Below, one piece after another: positions 8,982-17,283 of a DNA stretch of 64,000 nt (the stretch's first letter is position 1; every line of letters starts with the position of its first letter). Source of the stretch: an uncultured Bacteroidales bacterium (lineage in GTDB: Bacteria; Bacteroidota; Bacteroidia; Bacteroidales; Coprobacteraceae); assembly GCA_949297285.1 (NCBI GenBank), contig CASFRL010000005.1, positions 1 to 64,000 on the forward strand. Reading direction: 5' to 3'. Made by a program: the position numbers and the translations under genes. The notes under the pieces were generated by a model. That model was given only the letters and a program-made list of their open reading frames with translations. It was not told the DNA's origin and did no database searches.

Positions 8982-9012
8982 TTTGCACATTTGACAGAAT
9001 AAACTACCTTTG
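8982..9012 (+). promoter_or_regulatory. Promoter of tRNA-Ser(TGA)
   Basis: TTTG at 8982-8985, a 19-base spacer, then TACCTTTG at 9005-9012. This is an exact match to the Bacteroidota housekeeping promoter, 25 bases before the mature tRNA. Confidence 0.8.
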
Positions 9013-9037
9013 CACTGCTTTTGGAAAGAAAAGCACT

Positions 9038-9122
9038 GGAGAGGTGGCAGAGTGGTCGATCGCGGCGGTCTTGAAAACCGTTGTACTGCAAGGTACCGGG
9101 GGTTCGAATCCCTCCCTCTCCG
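9038..9122 (+). tRNA. tRNA-Ser, anticodon TGA
   Basis: 85 bases. The 7-bp acceptor stem is GGAGAGG (9038-9044) with CCTCTCC (9115-9121), discriminator G at 9122. The anticodon loop CTTGAAA places TGA at 9072-9074. The long variable arm (TGTACTGCAAGGTACC region) and TTCGAATC T-loop are typical of class II serine tRNA. The CCA end is not encoded. Confidence 0.97.
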
Positions 9123-9126
9123 CGAT

Positions 9127-9171
9127 AAAGGGTGTAAATCAAGTATTTGCTTGATTTACACCCTTTTTTTT
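9127..9171 (+). terminator. Terminator of tRNA-Ser(TGA)
   Basis: A perfect 14-bp stem (9130-9143 with 9150-9163) and six-base loop, followed by a run of eight T. It begins five bases after the tRNA. Confidence 0.92.
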
Positions 9172-9531
9172 ACACCCCAAAAGTAAAGCTGGATGTTTTA
9201 TTTTATTAACTCAGTTATTATCTTGAGGATTTGTTTCCCTAAAAGGGTTGTGTAGAAATTGTGACATAGATTTCTACACTTCTATATTGTATCGATAATC
9301 ATGATCATCCGATTTTTGAAGAGGGGAAACAATTACAAGATATGATTTACCTAAAAATTAGCAAGAGTAGATAGTTATAGTTTTTGCGATCTTTGTATTT
9401 GTATATAACGCAAATGTTGTGAGAAACAGCTATGCTAAAAGTCTCTTTACGGATCGGCTTTTTCCGAGGGGAAAATCTTCTCTTTGGATATAAAAGAATG
9501 AAATAAAGTTCTAATTTTCCCGAAACATTGT
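9172..9531. other. Gene-free stretch
   Basis: About 360 bases with no credible gene. It contains one 9-bp hairpin at 9251-9278 (TGTAGAAAT against ATTTCTACA) without a clear T tract. A minus-strand frame here has no family features and is discounted. Confidence 0.5.
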
Positions 9532-9539
9532 TACTTTTG
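9532..9539 (+). promoter_or_regulatory. Candidate -7 box of the MFS transporter gene
   Basis: TACTTTTG matches TAnnTTTG. It ends at the G of a GTG that could otherwise be taken as the start codon, and it therefore supports initiation at the ATG at 9560. Confidence 0.5.
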
Positions 9540-9559
9540 TGGCAAATTTGATATTTTGT

Positions 9560-10756
9560 ATGACACAAGACCGTCTTGTTACGCCGAGTTACTGCTTTAT
9601 TCTCTCGGCTAATTTTCTGCTCTATTTCGGGTTTTATTTGTTGATGCCTGTGTTGCCTTTTTACCTGACCGAAGTGTTCCATACGGGAAATGCAACAGCA
9701 GGGATTGTGCTCAGTTGCTACACCATTGCGGCACTTACTATCCGTCCCTTTTCGGGATATTTACTTGACACGTTTGCCCGTAAGCCTCTCTATTTATTTG
9801 CCTTTTTCATATTTACGGCGATTTTCGCCGGATATTTACTGGCCGGATCGCTCACCTTGTTTATTATCTTGCGTGTGATGCATGGTGTGGCTTTCGGCAC
9901 GGTTACAGTATCGGGTAATACGATCGTGATAGATATCACCCCTTCGTCTCGACGGGGAACAGCTTTGGGATACTACGGACTTTCGAACAACATTGCTATG
10001 TCGGTAGGACCGATGGTGGGTCTTTTCCTTCATGATTTTTATACCTTTCCGACTATCTTTATTTGTGCACTAAGTTCCTGTACACTTGGGTTTATTATGG
10101 CTACATTAGTCAAAACCCCGGTCAAACAGCCCATCAAACGAGAACCTATCTCGCTCGACCGTTTTATTTTGCTTAAAGGTATCCCGGCCGGATTCGATCT
10201 GTTATTGCTTTCAATACCTTATGGTATGACCACTACATATGTAGCTATGTATGCCCGTCAACTGGGTATTACGGGTGGATCCGGACTCTTTTTCACTTTA
10301 ATGGCAATAGGAATGGCTGTATCTCGTATTTTCTCGGGCAAACAAGTCGATAAGGGGCGTATTTCACAAGTCATCTCAATAGGTATGTATTTGGCTTGTT
10401 TTTGTTTCTTCCTTCTCTCTTCTTGTGCTTCTATTGCTCAATGGAATTCCCATGTCAGTACATTCGTTTACTTCGGAGTAGCCTTGTTTTTAGGTGTAGG
10501 ATTCGGAATTATGTTCCCTGCATTCAATACCCTGTTTGTCAATTTGGCTCCTAATAGTCAGCGAGGAACAGCTACTTCGACCTACCTTACGTCATGGGAT
10601 GTAGGAATTGGTATCGGATTGGTTGCTGGCGGTTACATCGGACAAATCAGCACGTTCAATAAAGCCTATCTGTTCGGAGCTTGTCTGACAATAGTTTCGA
10701 TTTTGTATTTTCATTTTCGGGTAGCCCCTCATTTTGAACGGAACAAATTACGTTAA
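9560..10756 (+). CDS. Major facilitator superfamily transporter
   Basis: 398 residues with about twelve hydrophobic helices in two halves. The first half begins with a long N-terminal helix after MTQDRLVTPSY. It includes the MFS motif-A-like LLDTFARKP between helices 2 and 3 and RVMHGVAFGTVTVSG on helix 4. The second half repeats the pattern with FSGKQVDKGR. This resembles drug/sugar proton antiporters of the DHA type, but the substrate cannot be read from sequence. A GTG at 9539 is the only alternative start and overlaps the promoter. It is a monocistronic gene. Confidence 0.9.
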   Translation: MTQDRLVTPSYCFILSANFLLYFGFYLLMPVLPFYLTEVFHTGNATAGIVLSCYTIAALTIRPFSGYLLDTFARKPLYLFAFFIFTAIFAGYLLAGSLTLFIILRVMHGVAFGTVTVSGNTIVIDITPSSRRGTALGYYGLSNNIAMSVGPMVGLFLHDFYTFPTIFICALSSCTLGFIMATLVKTPVKQPIKREPISLDRFILLKGIPAGFDLLLLSIPYGMTTTYVAMYARQLGITGGSGLFFTLMAIGMAVSRIFSGKQVDKGRISQVISIGMYLACFCFFLLSSCASIAQWNSHVSTFVYFGVALFLGVGFGIMFPAFNTLFVNLAPNSQRGTATSTYLTSWDVGIGIGLVAGGYIGQISTFNKAYLFGACLTIVSILYFHFRVAPHFERNKLR

Positions 10757-10965
10757 CTGATCGGCTGGTCTCGAAAATCGGTTTTCAAGGGTTTTTGTCG
10801 GGAATAAATTTCGACTACGTCTGTTGCACGTATACCGGGGATGCTATAAACAATCCGAATGTTTCAGAAATATTGAACAACGTTTTTCAACCTAAAAACT
10901 CATAGCATATAAATGTTTATTTATAAACTTGATTCATACATGAGGCAAATTGGAAAGATCTCATA

Positions 10966-11925
10966 TTACAATCCCAATACATCTGTTTGTCTTCCGATAG
11001 TTTGATTATTGAATTGTCCATTGAATGCGTTAATTTCTTCCGGATTCAATTCCAATTCCTTTTTTAAGTCTTCTGCTGCACCCTCTTTGTCTCCATTCAA
11101 TAATTTGGCATGTCCGCGTTCGTGGTAAGCCTTGGCAGAATTAGGGTTCAGTTCGATTGCCTCATCAAAAAGGTCGATCGCTTCGGTAAGTCTGTTTTGC
11201 GATATGTATAGTTGCCCCAGACACAAATAGGCTTGTTCGTTAAAAGGGTTTATTTCAGCCATTCTTTTGAAGCAGTTTTCGGCAGCATCCAGTTGTTTTG
11301 TGGCCTCTTTTATTTTTCCGCATAATAATAAGGCATTTTCTGCGTCCGGTATTTGTGATAATATTGAGTCGATGTCTTCGAGTGCTTCGGTATACTGATG
11401 CATTTTCGTCAAAACTTCGGCACGTTTCAGTCGGGCCTCGGTAAAGTCTTCTTTTAAAGCAATGGCTTTGGTCAGGTGGGCGATGCTCATTAAGCTATCG
11501 CCTTGTCCGTCGAGAGCTTTCCCCAACAGGTAATAGGCTGTGGCATTTTCATTTTCTGCGGCAATAGCTTTTTGGGCTGCATCGGCCATGGCTAAATAAT
11601 CTTCTTGCATATAGCATACGCTGGCGAGCGATAGGAGAGAGGCCGTAGGGTTTTCTTCCAATGTAGTCATCTGTTCCAGTAATTGCCTTGCCTCATCCAG
11701 ATTTCCCGACTGAATATAGGCTTGCACCAGATTGTTTCTGATCTCAGCATCGTCTTGTATTTTTAAAGCCTCAGTAAAGCATTTGATTGCAAAAGGCACA
11801 CGTCCCATGCGTAAGGCCCTTATACCATCGTATTTAAACAGGTCGAAATTTTTTTGATCGTTTTTTTGTTTTTCCATTTCCGGAGTATCTTTTTCTCCGG
11901 AGAAGAAAGACTTAAAGAATCCCAT
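10966..11925 (-). CDS. Tetratricopeptide repeat protein
   Basis: 319 residues. A short basic and acidic N terminus (MGFFKSFFSGEKDTPEMEKQ) is followed by about seven to eight TPR units of 34 residues from residue 30 to 295. One example is AYLCLGQLYISQNRLTEAID, followed by AYHERGHAKLLNGDKEGA. There is no signal peptide or membrane segment, so it is cytoplasmic and probably a scaffold for protein contacts. The C-terminal 20 residues (NAFNGQFNNQTIGRQTDVLG) leave the repeat pattern. It stands alone between the MFS and AGCS genes, and its partner is unknown. Confidence 0.88.
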   Translation of the reverse strand: MGFFKSFFSGEKDTPEMEKQKNDQKNFDLFKYDGIRALRMGRVPFAIKCFTEALKIQDDAEIRNNLVQAYIQSGNLDEARQLLEQMTTLEENPTASLLSLASVCYMQEDYLAMADAAQKAIAAENENATAYYLLGKALDGQGDSLMSIAHLTKAIALKEDFTEARLKRAEVLTKMHQYTEALEDIDSILSQIPDAENALLLCGKIKEATKQLDAAENCFKRMAEINPFNEQAYLCLGQLYISQNRLTEAIDLFDEAIELNPNSAKAYHERGHAKLLNGDKEGAAEDLKKELELNPEEINAFNGQFNNQTIGRQTDVLGL

Positions 11926-12063
11926 AATTCTATCTTTTTGATTGGTTTTTCAGGACAAAAATAGTATAAATAACATACAAAAGAAGATTTATTCCGCTTT
12001 TTGTAAAAAATTATACTCAAAAATATCTACCTTCGCAGGCAAATTGAACAGAATCGGAGTATA

Positions 12064-13416
12064 ATGGAGATCCTTACTACTTTCTTGTCAGAGCTTAGTA
12101 CTTGGTTATGGGGGTGGCCTATGATTATCATGTTGTTGGGTACCCACCTGTTCTTGACGATACGTTTGAGAGTCCCCCAGCGCAAGATCTTGACAGCCAT
12201 ACGTCTTTCTGTTACTACCGACAAGAAAGCCAAAGGCGATGTCAGCCAATTCGGTGCATTAGCCACATCTCTTGCCGCAACGATCGGTACAGGAAATATT
12301 ATCGGTGTTGCGACAGCCGTTTCGTTAGGAGGTCCAGGGGCTGTGCTCTGGTGCTGGTTGACAGGTGTATTGGGCATCTCAACCAAATATGCCGAAGGTC
12401 TATTGGCAATAAAATACCGGGTAAGAAAATCGGACGGAGAGATGTTGGGCGGACCGATGTATGCGCTGGAACGTGGTTTGAATATGCGGTGGCTGGCCAT
12501 ATTGTTTTGTGTGTTCACCGCAATAGCCGCTTTCGGCATCGGTAATACCGTGCAGGCCAATTCTATCTCATTGTTAATGAACGAAACTTGTGGCGTTTCA
12601 CCTCACATAACAGGGATCGTGCTCAGCCTGTTGGTAGCCCTTGTTATTTTGTTCGGCGTGAAAGGTATTGCCCGTGTTTGTATGGGGTTGGTTCCTTTTA
12701 TGGCATTGTTTTATGTATTGGGCTGTATTTACATATTGTGGCTTAATTCTGCTTATTTGGGAGAATCGTTGCGATTGATTGTCGATTCGGCTTTCAATGC
12801 CCGTGCTGCAGGAGGCGGTTTTGCCGGTACTACGGTAATGTTGGCTGCCCGTTATGGAATAGCCCGTGGCTTGTTCTCAAATGAGTCGGGTCTCGGTTCG
12901 GCGCCGATCGTTGCTGCCGCGGCACAGACGCGCAATCCGGTGCGTCAGGCATTGGTATCATCTACCGGTACGTTTTGGGATACTGTGGTTATTTGCGCAT
13001 TGACCGGATTGGTATTGGTAAGCAGTGTTATTGCTCATCCGGATATTGATTATACGCAAGGCGGAGCATTGACCAAGGCTGCTTTTGGAAAAATTCCTGT
13101 CGTAGGCACCTTTATACTGACCGTAGGAATTCTGACTTTTGCTTTCTCGACCATCTTGGGATGGAGTTATTATGCCGAAAAGGCTGTCGAATATTTAGGC
13201 GGAAGGCCTCTGATCAAGTACTATCGCATCTTGTGGATTGTGGCAATCTATTTAGGATCAGTAATGAAACTTTCTTTGGTATGGAATCTGGCAGACGGGA
13301 TGAACGCATTTATGGCTATTCCTAATTTGATCTCATTACTTTTGCTATCGGGAGTAGTGGCATCCGAAACCCGTAAATATTTATGGGATGATCGGCTCGA
13401 TGAATACGGCGATTGA
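12064..13416 (+). CDS. Sodium:alanine/glycine symporter (AGCS family)
   Basis: A 450-residue inner-membrane carrier with about ten to eleven helices. It has the AGCS hallmarks: GALATSLAATIGTGNIIGVATA near residue 60-85, GGPGAVLWCWLTGVLGISTKYAE, and the NESGLGSAPIVAAAAQT segment near residue 275. It imports alanine or glycine with sodium. It starts with ATG at 12064 after a poor promoter-like TACCTTCG at 12028-12035. The next feature downstream is a tRNA gene with its own promoter. Confidence 0.94.
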   Translation: MEILTTFLSELSTWLWGWPMIIMLLGTHLFLTIRLRVPQRKILTAIRLSVTTDKKAKGDVSQFGALATSLAATIGTGNIIGVATAVSLGGPGAVLWCWLTGVLGISTKYAEGLLAIKYRVRKSDGEMLGGPMYALERGLNMRWLAILFCVFTAIAAFGIGNTVQANSISLLMNETCGVSPHITGIVLSLLVALVILFGVKGIARVCMGLVPFMALFYVLGCIYILWLNSAYLGESLRLIVDSAFNARAAGGGFAGTTVMLAARYGIARGLFSNESGLGSAPIVAAAAQTRNPVRQALVSSTGTFWDTVVICALTGLVLVSSVIAHPDIDYTQGGALTKAAFGKIPVVGTFILTVGILTFAFSTILGWSYYAEKAVEYLGGRPLIKYYRILWIVAIYLGSVMKLSLVWNLADGMNAFMAIPNLISLLLLSGVVASETRKYLWDDRLDEYGD

Positions 13417-13482
13417 GGGTAATTATTCTTATTTTGTAGATATAAAAAAGTGAAAAATCTTTTTCTACACTAAAAAAATACC

Positions 13483-13490
13483 TACCTTTG
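13483..13490 (+). promoter_or_regulatory. -7 box of tRNA-Ser(CGA)
   Basis: TACCTTTG is identical to the box before tRNA-Ser(TGA) and is likewise followed by CA. A T-rich stretch occupies the -33 position. Confidence 0.65.
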
Positions 13491-13535
13491 CAAGCGAATA
13501 AAAAATGGCTTTGTCATTTTAGAATAGTTTTGACT

Positions 13536-13621
<86 letters not shown>

Positions 13622-13624
13622 AAT

Positions 13625-13667
13625 AAAGGGTGTAAATCAAACCATTGTGAGATTTATGCCCTTTTTT
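13625..13667 (+). terminator. Terminator of tRNA-Ser(CGA)
   Basis: An 11-bp stem with two wobble pairs (13628-13638 with 13651-13661), followed by TTTTTT. Its left arm is the same sequence as the left arm of the terminator after the first tRNA-Ser. Confidence 0.8.
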
Positions 13668-13928
13668 ACGTCCAAAAATCAAGGAGGAATATCGGATCAA
13701 TACGATCAACATAAAACAGATCAACGAAAAAAACTGAGATATTTATTGGTCGGGTATGAATTTTAGGGACCGGCGTAATTTGTTTTCCCATACTTCTGTA
13801 TATAGATCGCAAGCATACTTGCTGACATAGCCTGTTTTTACAGTCCGATTTTATGTAGTAGTAAGACTGTCTGTTATATATTTATAGCAGAGAAGTATCG
13901 GTGTCGGTTTTCGACCCTTTTTTGTCTT

Positions 13929-15404
13929 CTATTTAAATATTATGTCCGGAGCCGATTGTGCAGTCGAAGGATATTGTATGGTAAATCGTCCGTTTTTTAT
14001 ATCGGTTTCCGGAATACCTCCTACGGTTATTTCAGAAAGAGTTACTTTCAGATCGGAAGGATTGGTCCCGTTTCGGCACACGATGTAAGAGTTTTTAGGG
14101 AATGCCTCATTGGCCTGCAAATTTCGTATTTCGATTTGAGCCTTTCCTGCTTTACTGTCAGCCATGCGCTTTTTTATCTCGATATAGATGAGCGCTTGTT
14201 TGGCATCAGGATAATTGCGTTCGACACGATTGTTAAGATACTGTATATTTTCCATCATTGCTCCATCATAATTGTATACGGCAATAGCCCGATCGGCTTC
14301 GATTACATCGTTATTTTCGAACAAGATATTTTGCATGGGTACGGCAGCCGTTTCCGTTCCTACCTTAAGCGAGGATTTTTGTGTTAAGAATACACAACCG
14401 CGTACGGTTATTTTATTCACATTACCCAATCGATTATTATATTGGGAGGCTTTGATGGCTACATTGTCGTCGCTGCAATAACCGAAACAGTTTTCAATCA
14501 ATACCTCCGATGAAGAGTCGGGATCGAATCCGTCTGTATTGACCCGATTATGATCTACGTTGAACGGATTGTTGCGTTTGGGGGCATACTCCAGTTCATT
14601 CATTAATTTCATATTCCGAAAGGTTACCCGGTGGCAATGGATCGGATGGACGTTCCATGATCCGGGATCGACCGACATAATGCCTTCTATGGTTATATTT
14701 TTCGAATCGGCAATCATCAAATTCCGGTGACGTCCTTGTGAGTCGCTGTTCCACCGTTGTGTAACCAGTACACGTTGGGCATAACCATTTCCGTCGATCA
14801 TTCCGTAACCGGATATATGGACATTCTGTGAATTGAATATTACGATAAAACCTCGTGCTATTCCTGCTGTTTTTCCCGGTTCACGCACCGATTCTTCCGG
14901 TTTTCCGAACAGGTCGGTTACAGAGAACGGATCAGAATCTGACGTGCGGGCACGGAGCACTGCACCCCGACAAAGATGTATCCTCACGTTTTTTTTGTTG
15001 CAGATGCGCAGTTGTGATACACTGTATGTTCCGGCCGGAAAAAGCAGTGTCTTACCGGTCTCGGCCACTTCATCGATTGCCTGCTGAATACGGGCTGTTT
15101 CATCAATCGTACCGGTCGTATCTATCCCTTTTTCTTTGACAATATTTACAACATGCTTCGGTAGTGTTTCCGGCTCTTCAACAAATAGGCATACTTTGAA
15201 TCCGTTCAAGTACACGACATATTGTCCGGTATGCGGAATACGGAATCTGACTCGTTTTCCTTCGATTGCACAAGAAATTTTCCGATTATAGGGCGAGACC
15301 GATGCCGAGGTGAGATTTTCTGTATGGTCGATGGCAAAGTCTCGGTCGGGACAGAGAGTTGTCGATACGTAGGCATAAGTTTTGAAAGGAACGTAGCGGA
15401 GCAC
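13929..15404 (-). CDS. GH28-like right-handed beta-helix protein, start codon apparently lost
   Basis: A probable secreted pectin-type glycoside hydrolase. From residue 95 on it has a pectate-lyase/GH28 entry (DETARIQQAIDEVAETGK, then LLFPAGTYSVSQL) and beta-helix rungs with the GH28-like NTDGFDPDSS and YCSDDNVAIKA segments. The usual GHG and RIK active-site motifs are missing, so activity or family is uncertain. The listed start is a GTG at 15404. The frame stays open upstream to 15542 and there encodes a clear signal peptide (about 15534-15465, SIKYFCLFFCFSWLFGGGIS), yet without any ATG, GTG or TTG start. The gene therefore looks 5'-truncated at about 15535. Confidence 0.7.
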   Translation of the reverse strand: MLRYVPFKTYAYVSTTLCPDRDFAIDHTENLTSASVSPYNRKISCAIEGKRVRFRIPHTGQYVVYLNGFKVCLFVEEPETLPKHVVNIVKEKGIDTTGTIDETARIQQAIDEVAETGKTLLFPAGTYSVSQLRICNKKNVRIHLCRGAVLRARTSDSDPFSVTDLFGKPEESVREPGKTAGIARGFIVIFNSQNVHISGYGMIDGNGYAQRVLVTQRWNSDSQGRHRNLMIADSKNITIEGIMSVDPGSWNVHPIHCHRVTFRNMKLMNELEYAPKRNNPFNVDHNRVNTDGFDPDSSSEVLIENCFGYCSDDNVAIKASQYNNRLGNVNKITVRGCVFLTQKSSLKVGTETAAVPMQNILFENNDVIEADRAIAVYNYDGAMMENIQYLNNRVERNYPDAKQALIYIEIKKRMADSKAGKAQIEIRNLQANEAFPKNSYIVCRNGTNPSDLKVTLSEITVGGIPETDIKNGRFTIQYPSTAQSAPDIIFK

Positions 15405-15568
15405 TATAACTGAATCTTCGTCTGTTGAAATATTTTTTGCTTTCGGTTTGTTGGGAAATTCAATGCCGTAAGAGATACCTCCCCCAAATAGCCAAGAAAA
15501 GCAGAAAAAAAGACAGAAATATTTGATACTTAATTCCTGATATTAAGGGTGAAAACGGTAAGTGGTAT

Positions 15569-15955
15569 ATGATATGCGATAATGGTATCGATATCGCTGT
15601 CGAGGAAGTCGACTATTTATTCAGAGCCGATAAAACGGAATCTTTCTGTATAATGAAAAAAAATAATGAAATCGTATCTGACATTAAACGTATAACTTTC
15701 GATAAAAGAGAACTTTCGACTGCAGGAGCTATAACCAAAGTCGAAATCGCCTGTTATCCTAATTCGGTTACACATACGCTTCATATAAGCGGAATGGTAA
15801 ACGAGATGACCGGGTCTATCGTTTCGATCGATGGTCGAGTGATAAAAACCTTTACAATAAAAAATGGAGGGGTATCGATTCCGGTATATGACCTTCCGGA
15901 AGGTATTTATTTTGTAAAGACAAACAACTCTGTATTGAGATTTGTAAAGAAGTAA
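15569..15955 (+). pseudogene. C-terminal remnant of a T9SS cargo protein
   Basis: The frame opens at 15527 just after a stop. It reads through IKGENGKWYMICDNG before the first ATG at 15569, so the N terminus and signal peptide are missing. The last 80 residues form a type A T9SS sorting domain: a PNSVTHTLHISG strand, VSIDGRVIKTFTI, YDLPEGIYFVKTN, ending in VKK. Without an export signal the listed 128-residue product should not reach the surface. It abuts the GH28-like gene head to head, and the IdeS-like protease gene starts 24 bases downstream on the same strand. It may be a remnant or a gene with a non-canonical start. Confidence 0.5.
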
Positions 15956-15979
15956 AAAGCATACAATATTTAGAATTAG

Positions 15980-17188
15980 ATGAAAAATATTTTTCTTGTT
16001 ATATTTCTTATAATTGCAATTCCTGGAAATGCCCAATTTACGGTGGAAATGCAAGATGGTAATAAAAAAAATGTGGAAGGAAACCTCCATTTCTCACAAA
16101 GTGCCGATAACGATAACTGGTCGGTCGGTAGTGTGTATGATGGCTCGATGGATTTAAGTCAGATCAAGAGCATAACCGCAACAGCCGAGGCAGATGCATT
16201 TGCCAATAAAACCTGTTGGGTATATGGCGTTGATGCTCCGGATTTTCCCGGTGTGAAAAATGTGACCACTTATCCTCTTTGGACAACTCAATATCCAAAA
16301 GGTGAATGGATGCGTTATGATTATGCCTCGATTAATCTTGATATTGAAAGTCAGAAATTAACGTGGAAAGAAAATTGTGGCTGGTATGACTGTAACAAGA
16401 CGTATGAGTATGATGGAGCAACAGACGATAATATGTGCTGGGCTGCAGCCGCTTCGAATTTATTACATTGGTGGCTTGTCAATAACAAAAAATATATTGA
16501 CAAATATGATGCTGATCCAGAGTATGGGCAAGAGTGCCAATTTAAACGTCCTTCCGAAGTGTTTCTCCCTCCCGTACTGCCAAACTACGCCAGTAATAAA
16601 AGCGAAGTGTTCAAATTTTTTATTAACTCTTTTTTAAATAGAGCAGGATGGTGTTCTAGCGGTGTGAATTGGTTTATAAATGGAAATACTACTAACATTT
16701 CGGCCCCTTTTAGAGACGATAAAATTCAAGAATCTTTCAATGGCTTTTTTAGTGATGTCTTTTCGAAAAATGATGTGATAGCCATAGACAGTCGTATGAT
16801 GACAAAAGATAATTTCAACGCCATGATGAAGCAGGCTTTTACTGAAAATAAGGCTATCGGTGTGGTCGTTTACGATATTGTGGGAGCTTCTACCGGTATG
16901 CACAGTATGACGATATGGGGCACTGAATTTGATGAAGAAGGAAATGTTGCGTACGTGTATTATAATGATAACAATTTACCCGATCAAGATCCTAATGGCG
17001 CTTCTTTGATTCGTTTTGCTGTAACTTATCAAAAAAGGACAGATATCAGTTCTGATGAAGAATATGCATATTTTACTCAATTACCTAAACCTCTTGGTGG
17101 AGTTAGATCCAGTTATCCGATATCGGCATTGATTCTTGTTGATTTAAGACAAGATATTTGGAAGAAAGTTTTTCCGGATGTAGAATAA
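15980..17188 (+). CDS. IdeS/Mac-like secreted cysteine protease (peptidase C66-type)
   Basis: 402 residues with a signal peptide (MKNIFLVIFLIIAIPGNAQ). Residues 20-65 form a DGNKKNV/IKSITA prodomain of a kind common in Bacteroidales. The catalytic domain matches the streptococcal IgG protease IdeS. GWYDCNKTY is followed by DDNMCWAAAASNLLHWW, giving Cys153. MHSMTIWGTEFD gives His308, and YYNDNN gives Asp330. The His-to-Asp spacing of 22 residues equals that of IdeS (262/284). It lacks a T9SS sorting domain, so it is periplasmic or exported another way. The substrate is unknown; immunoglobulin is possible but unproven. It ends at a strong bidirectional terminator. Confidence 0.8.
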   Translation: MKNIFLVIFLIIAIPGNAQFTVEMQDGNKKNVEGNLHFSQSADNDNWSVGSVYDGSMDLSQIKSITATAEADAFANKTCWVYGVDAPDFPGVKNVTTYPLWTTQYPKGEWMRYDYASINLDIESQKLTWKENCGWYDCNKTYEYDGATDDNMCWAAAASNLLHWWLVNNKKYIDKYDADPEYGQECQFKRPSEVFLPPVLPNYASNKSEVFKFFINSFLNRAGWCSSGVNWFINGNTTNISAPFRDDKIQESFNGFFSDVFSKNDVIAIDSRMMTKDNFNAMMKQAFTENKAIGVVVYDIVGASTGMHSMTIWGTEFDEEGNVAYVYYNDNNLPDQDPNGASLIRFAVTYQKRTDISSDEEYAYFTQLPKPLGGVRSSYPISALILVDLRQDIWKKVFPDVE

Positions 17189-17212
17189 AGTATAATTGAC
17201 TTTTTATGATAA

Positions 17213-17253
17213 AAAGATAAAGGCTTGCACAAAAATGCAAGCCTTTATCTTTT
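17213..17253. terminator. Bidirectional terminator after the IdeS-like gene
   Basis: A perfect 17-bp stem (17213-17229 with 17236-17252) with a six-base loop, flanked by A-rich and T-rich sides. It separates the convergent genes ending at 17188 and 17284. Confidence 0.92.
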
Positions 17254-17283
17254 GTTCGTTTGGAATGAATAGAAAATTCTTTT

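Noticed and set aside
8840-9142. Minus-strand frame across tRNA-Ser(TGA)
   Set aside because: It is antisense to the tRNA and its terminator. The similar frame over the second tRNA-Ser at 13482-13724 is the same artefact.
9251-9278. Hairpin with ATTTCTAC/GTAGAAAT arms resembling a Cas12a-type repeat
   Set aside because: A single copy, with no spacer array and no cas gene in the window; chance resemblance.
15617-16090. Minus-strand frame of 157 codons antisense to the T9SS remnant and IdeS start
   Set aside because: It overlaps two frames with recognisable domains and has no protein features of its own.
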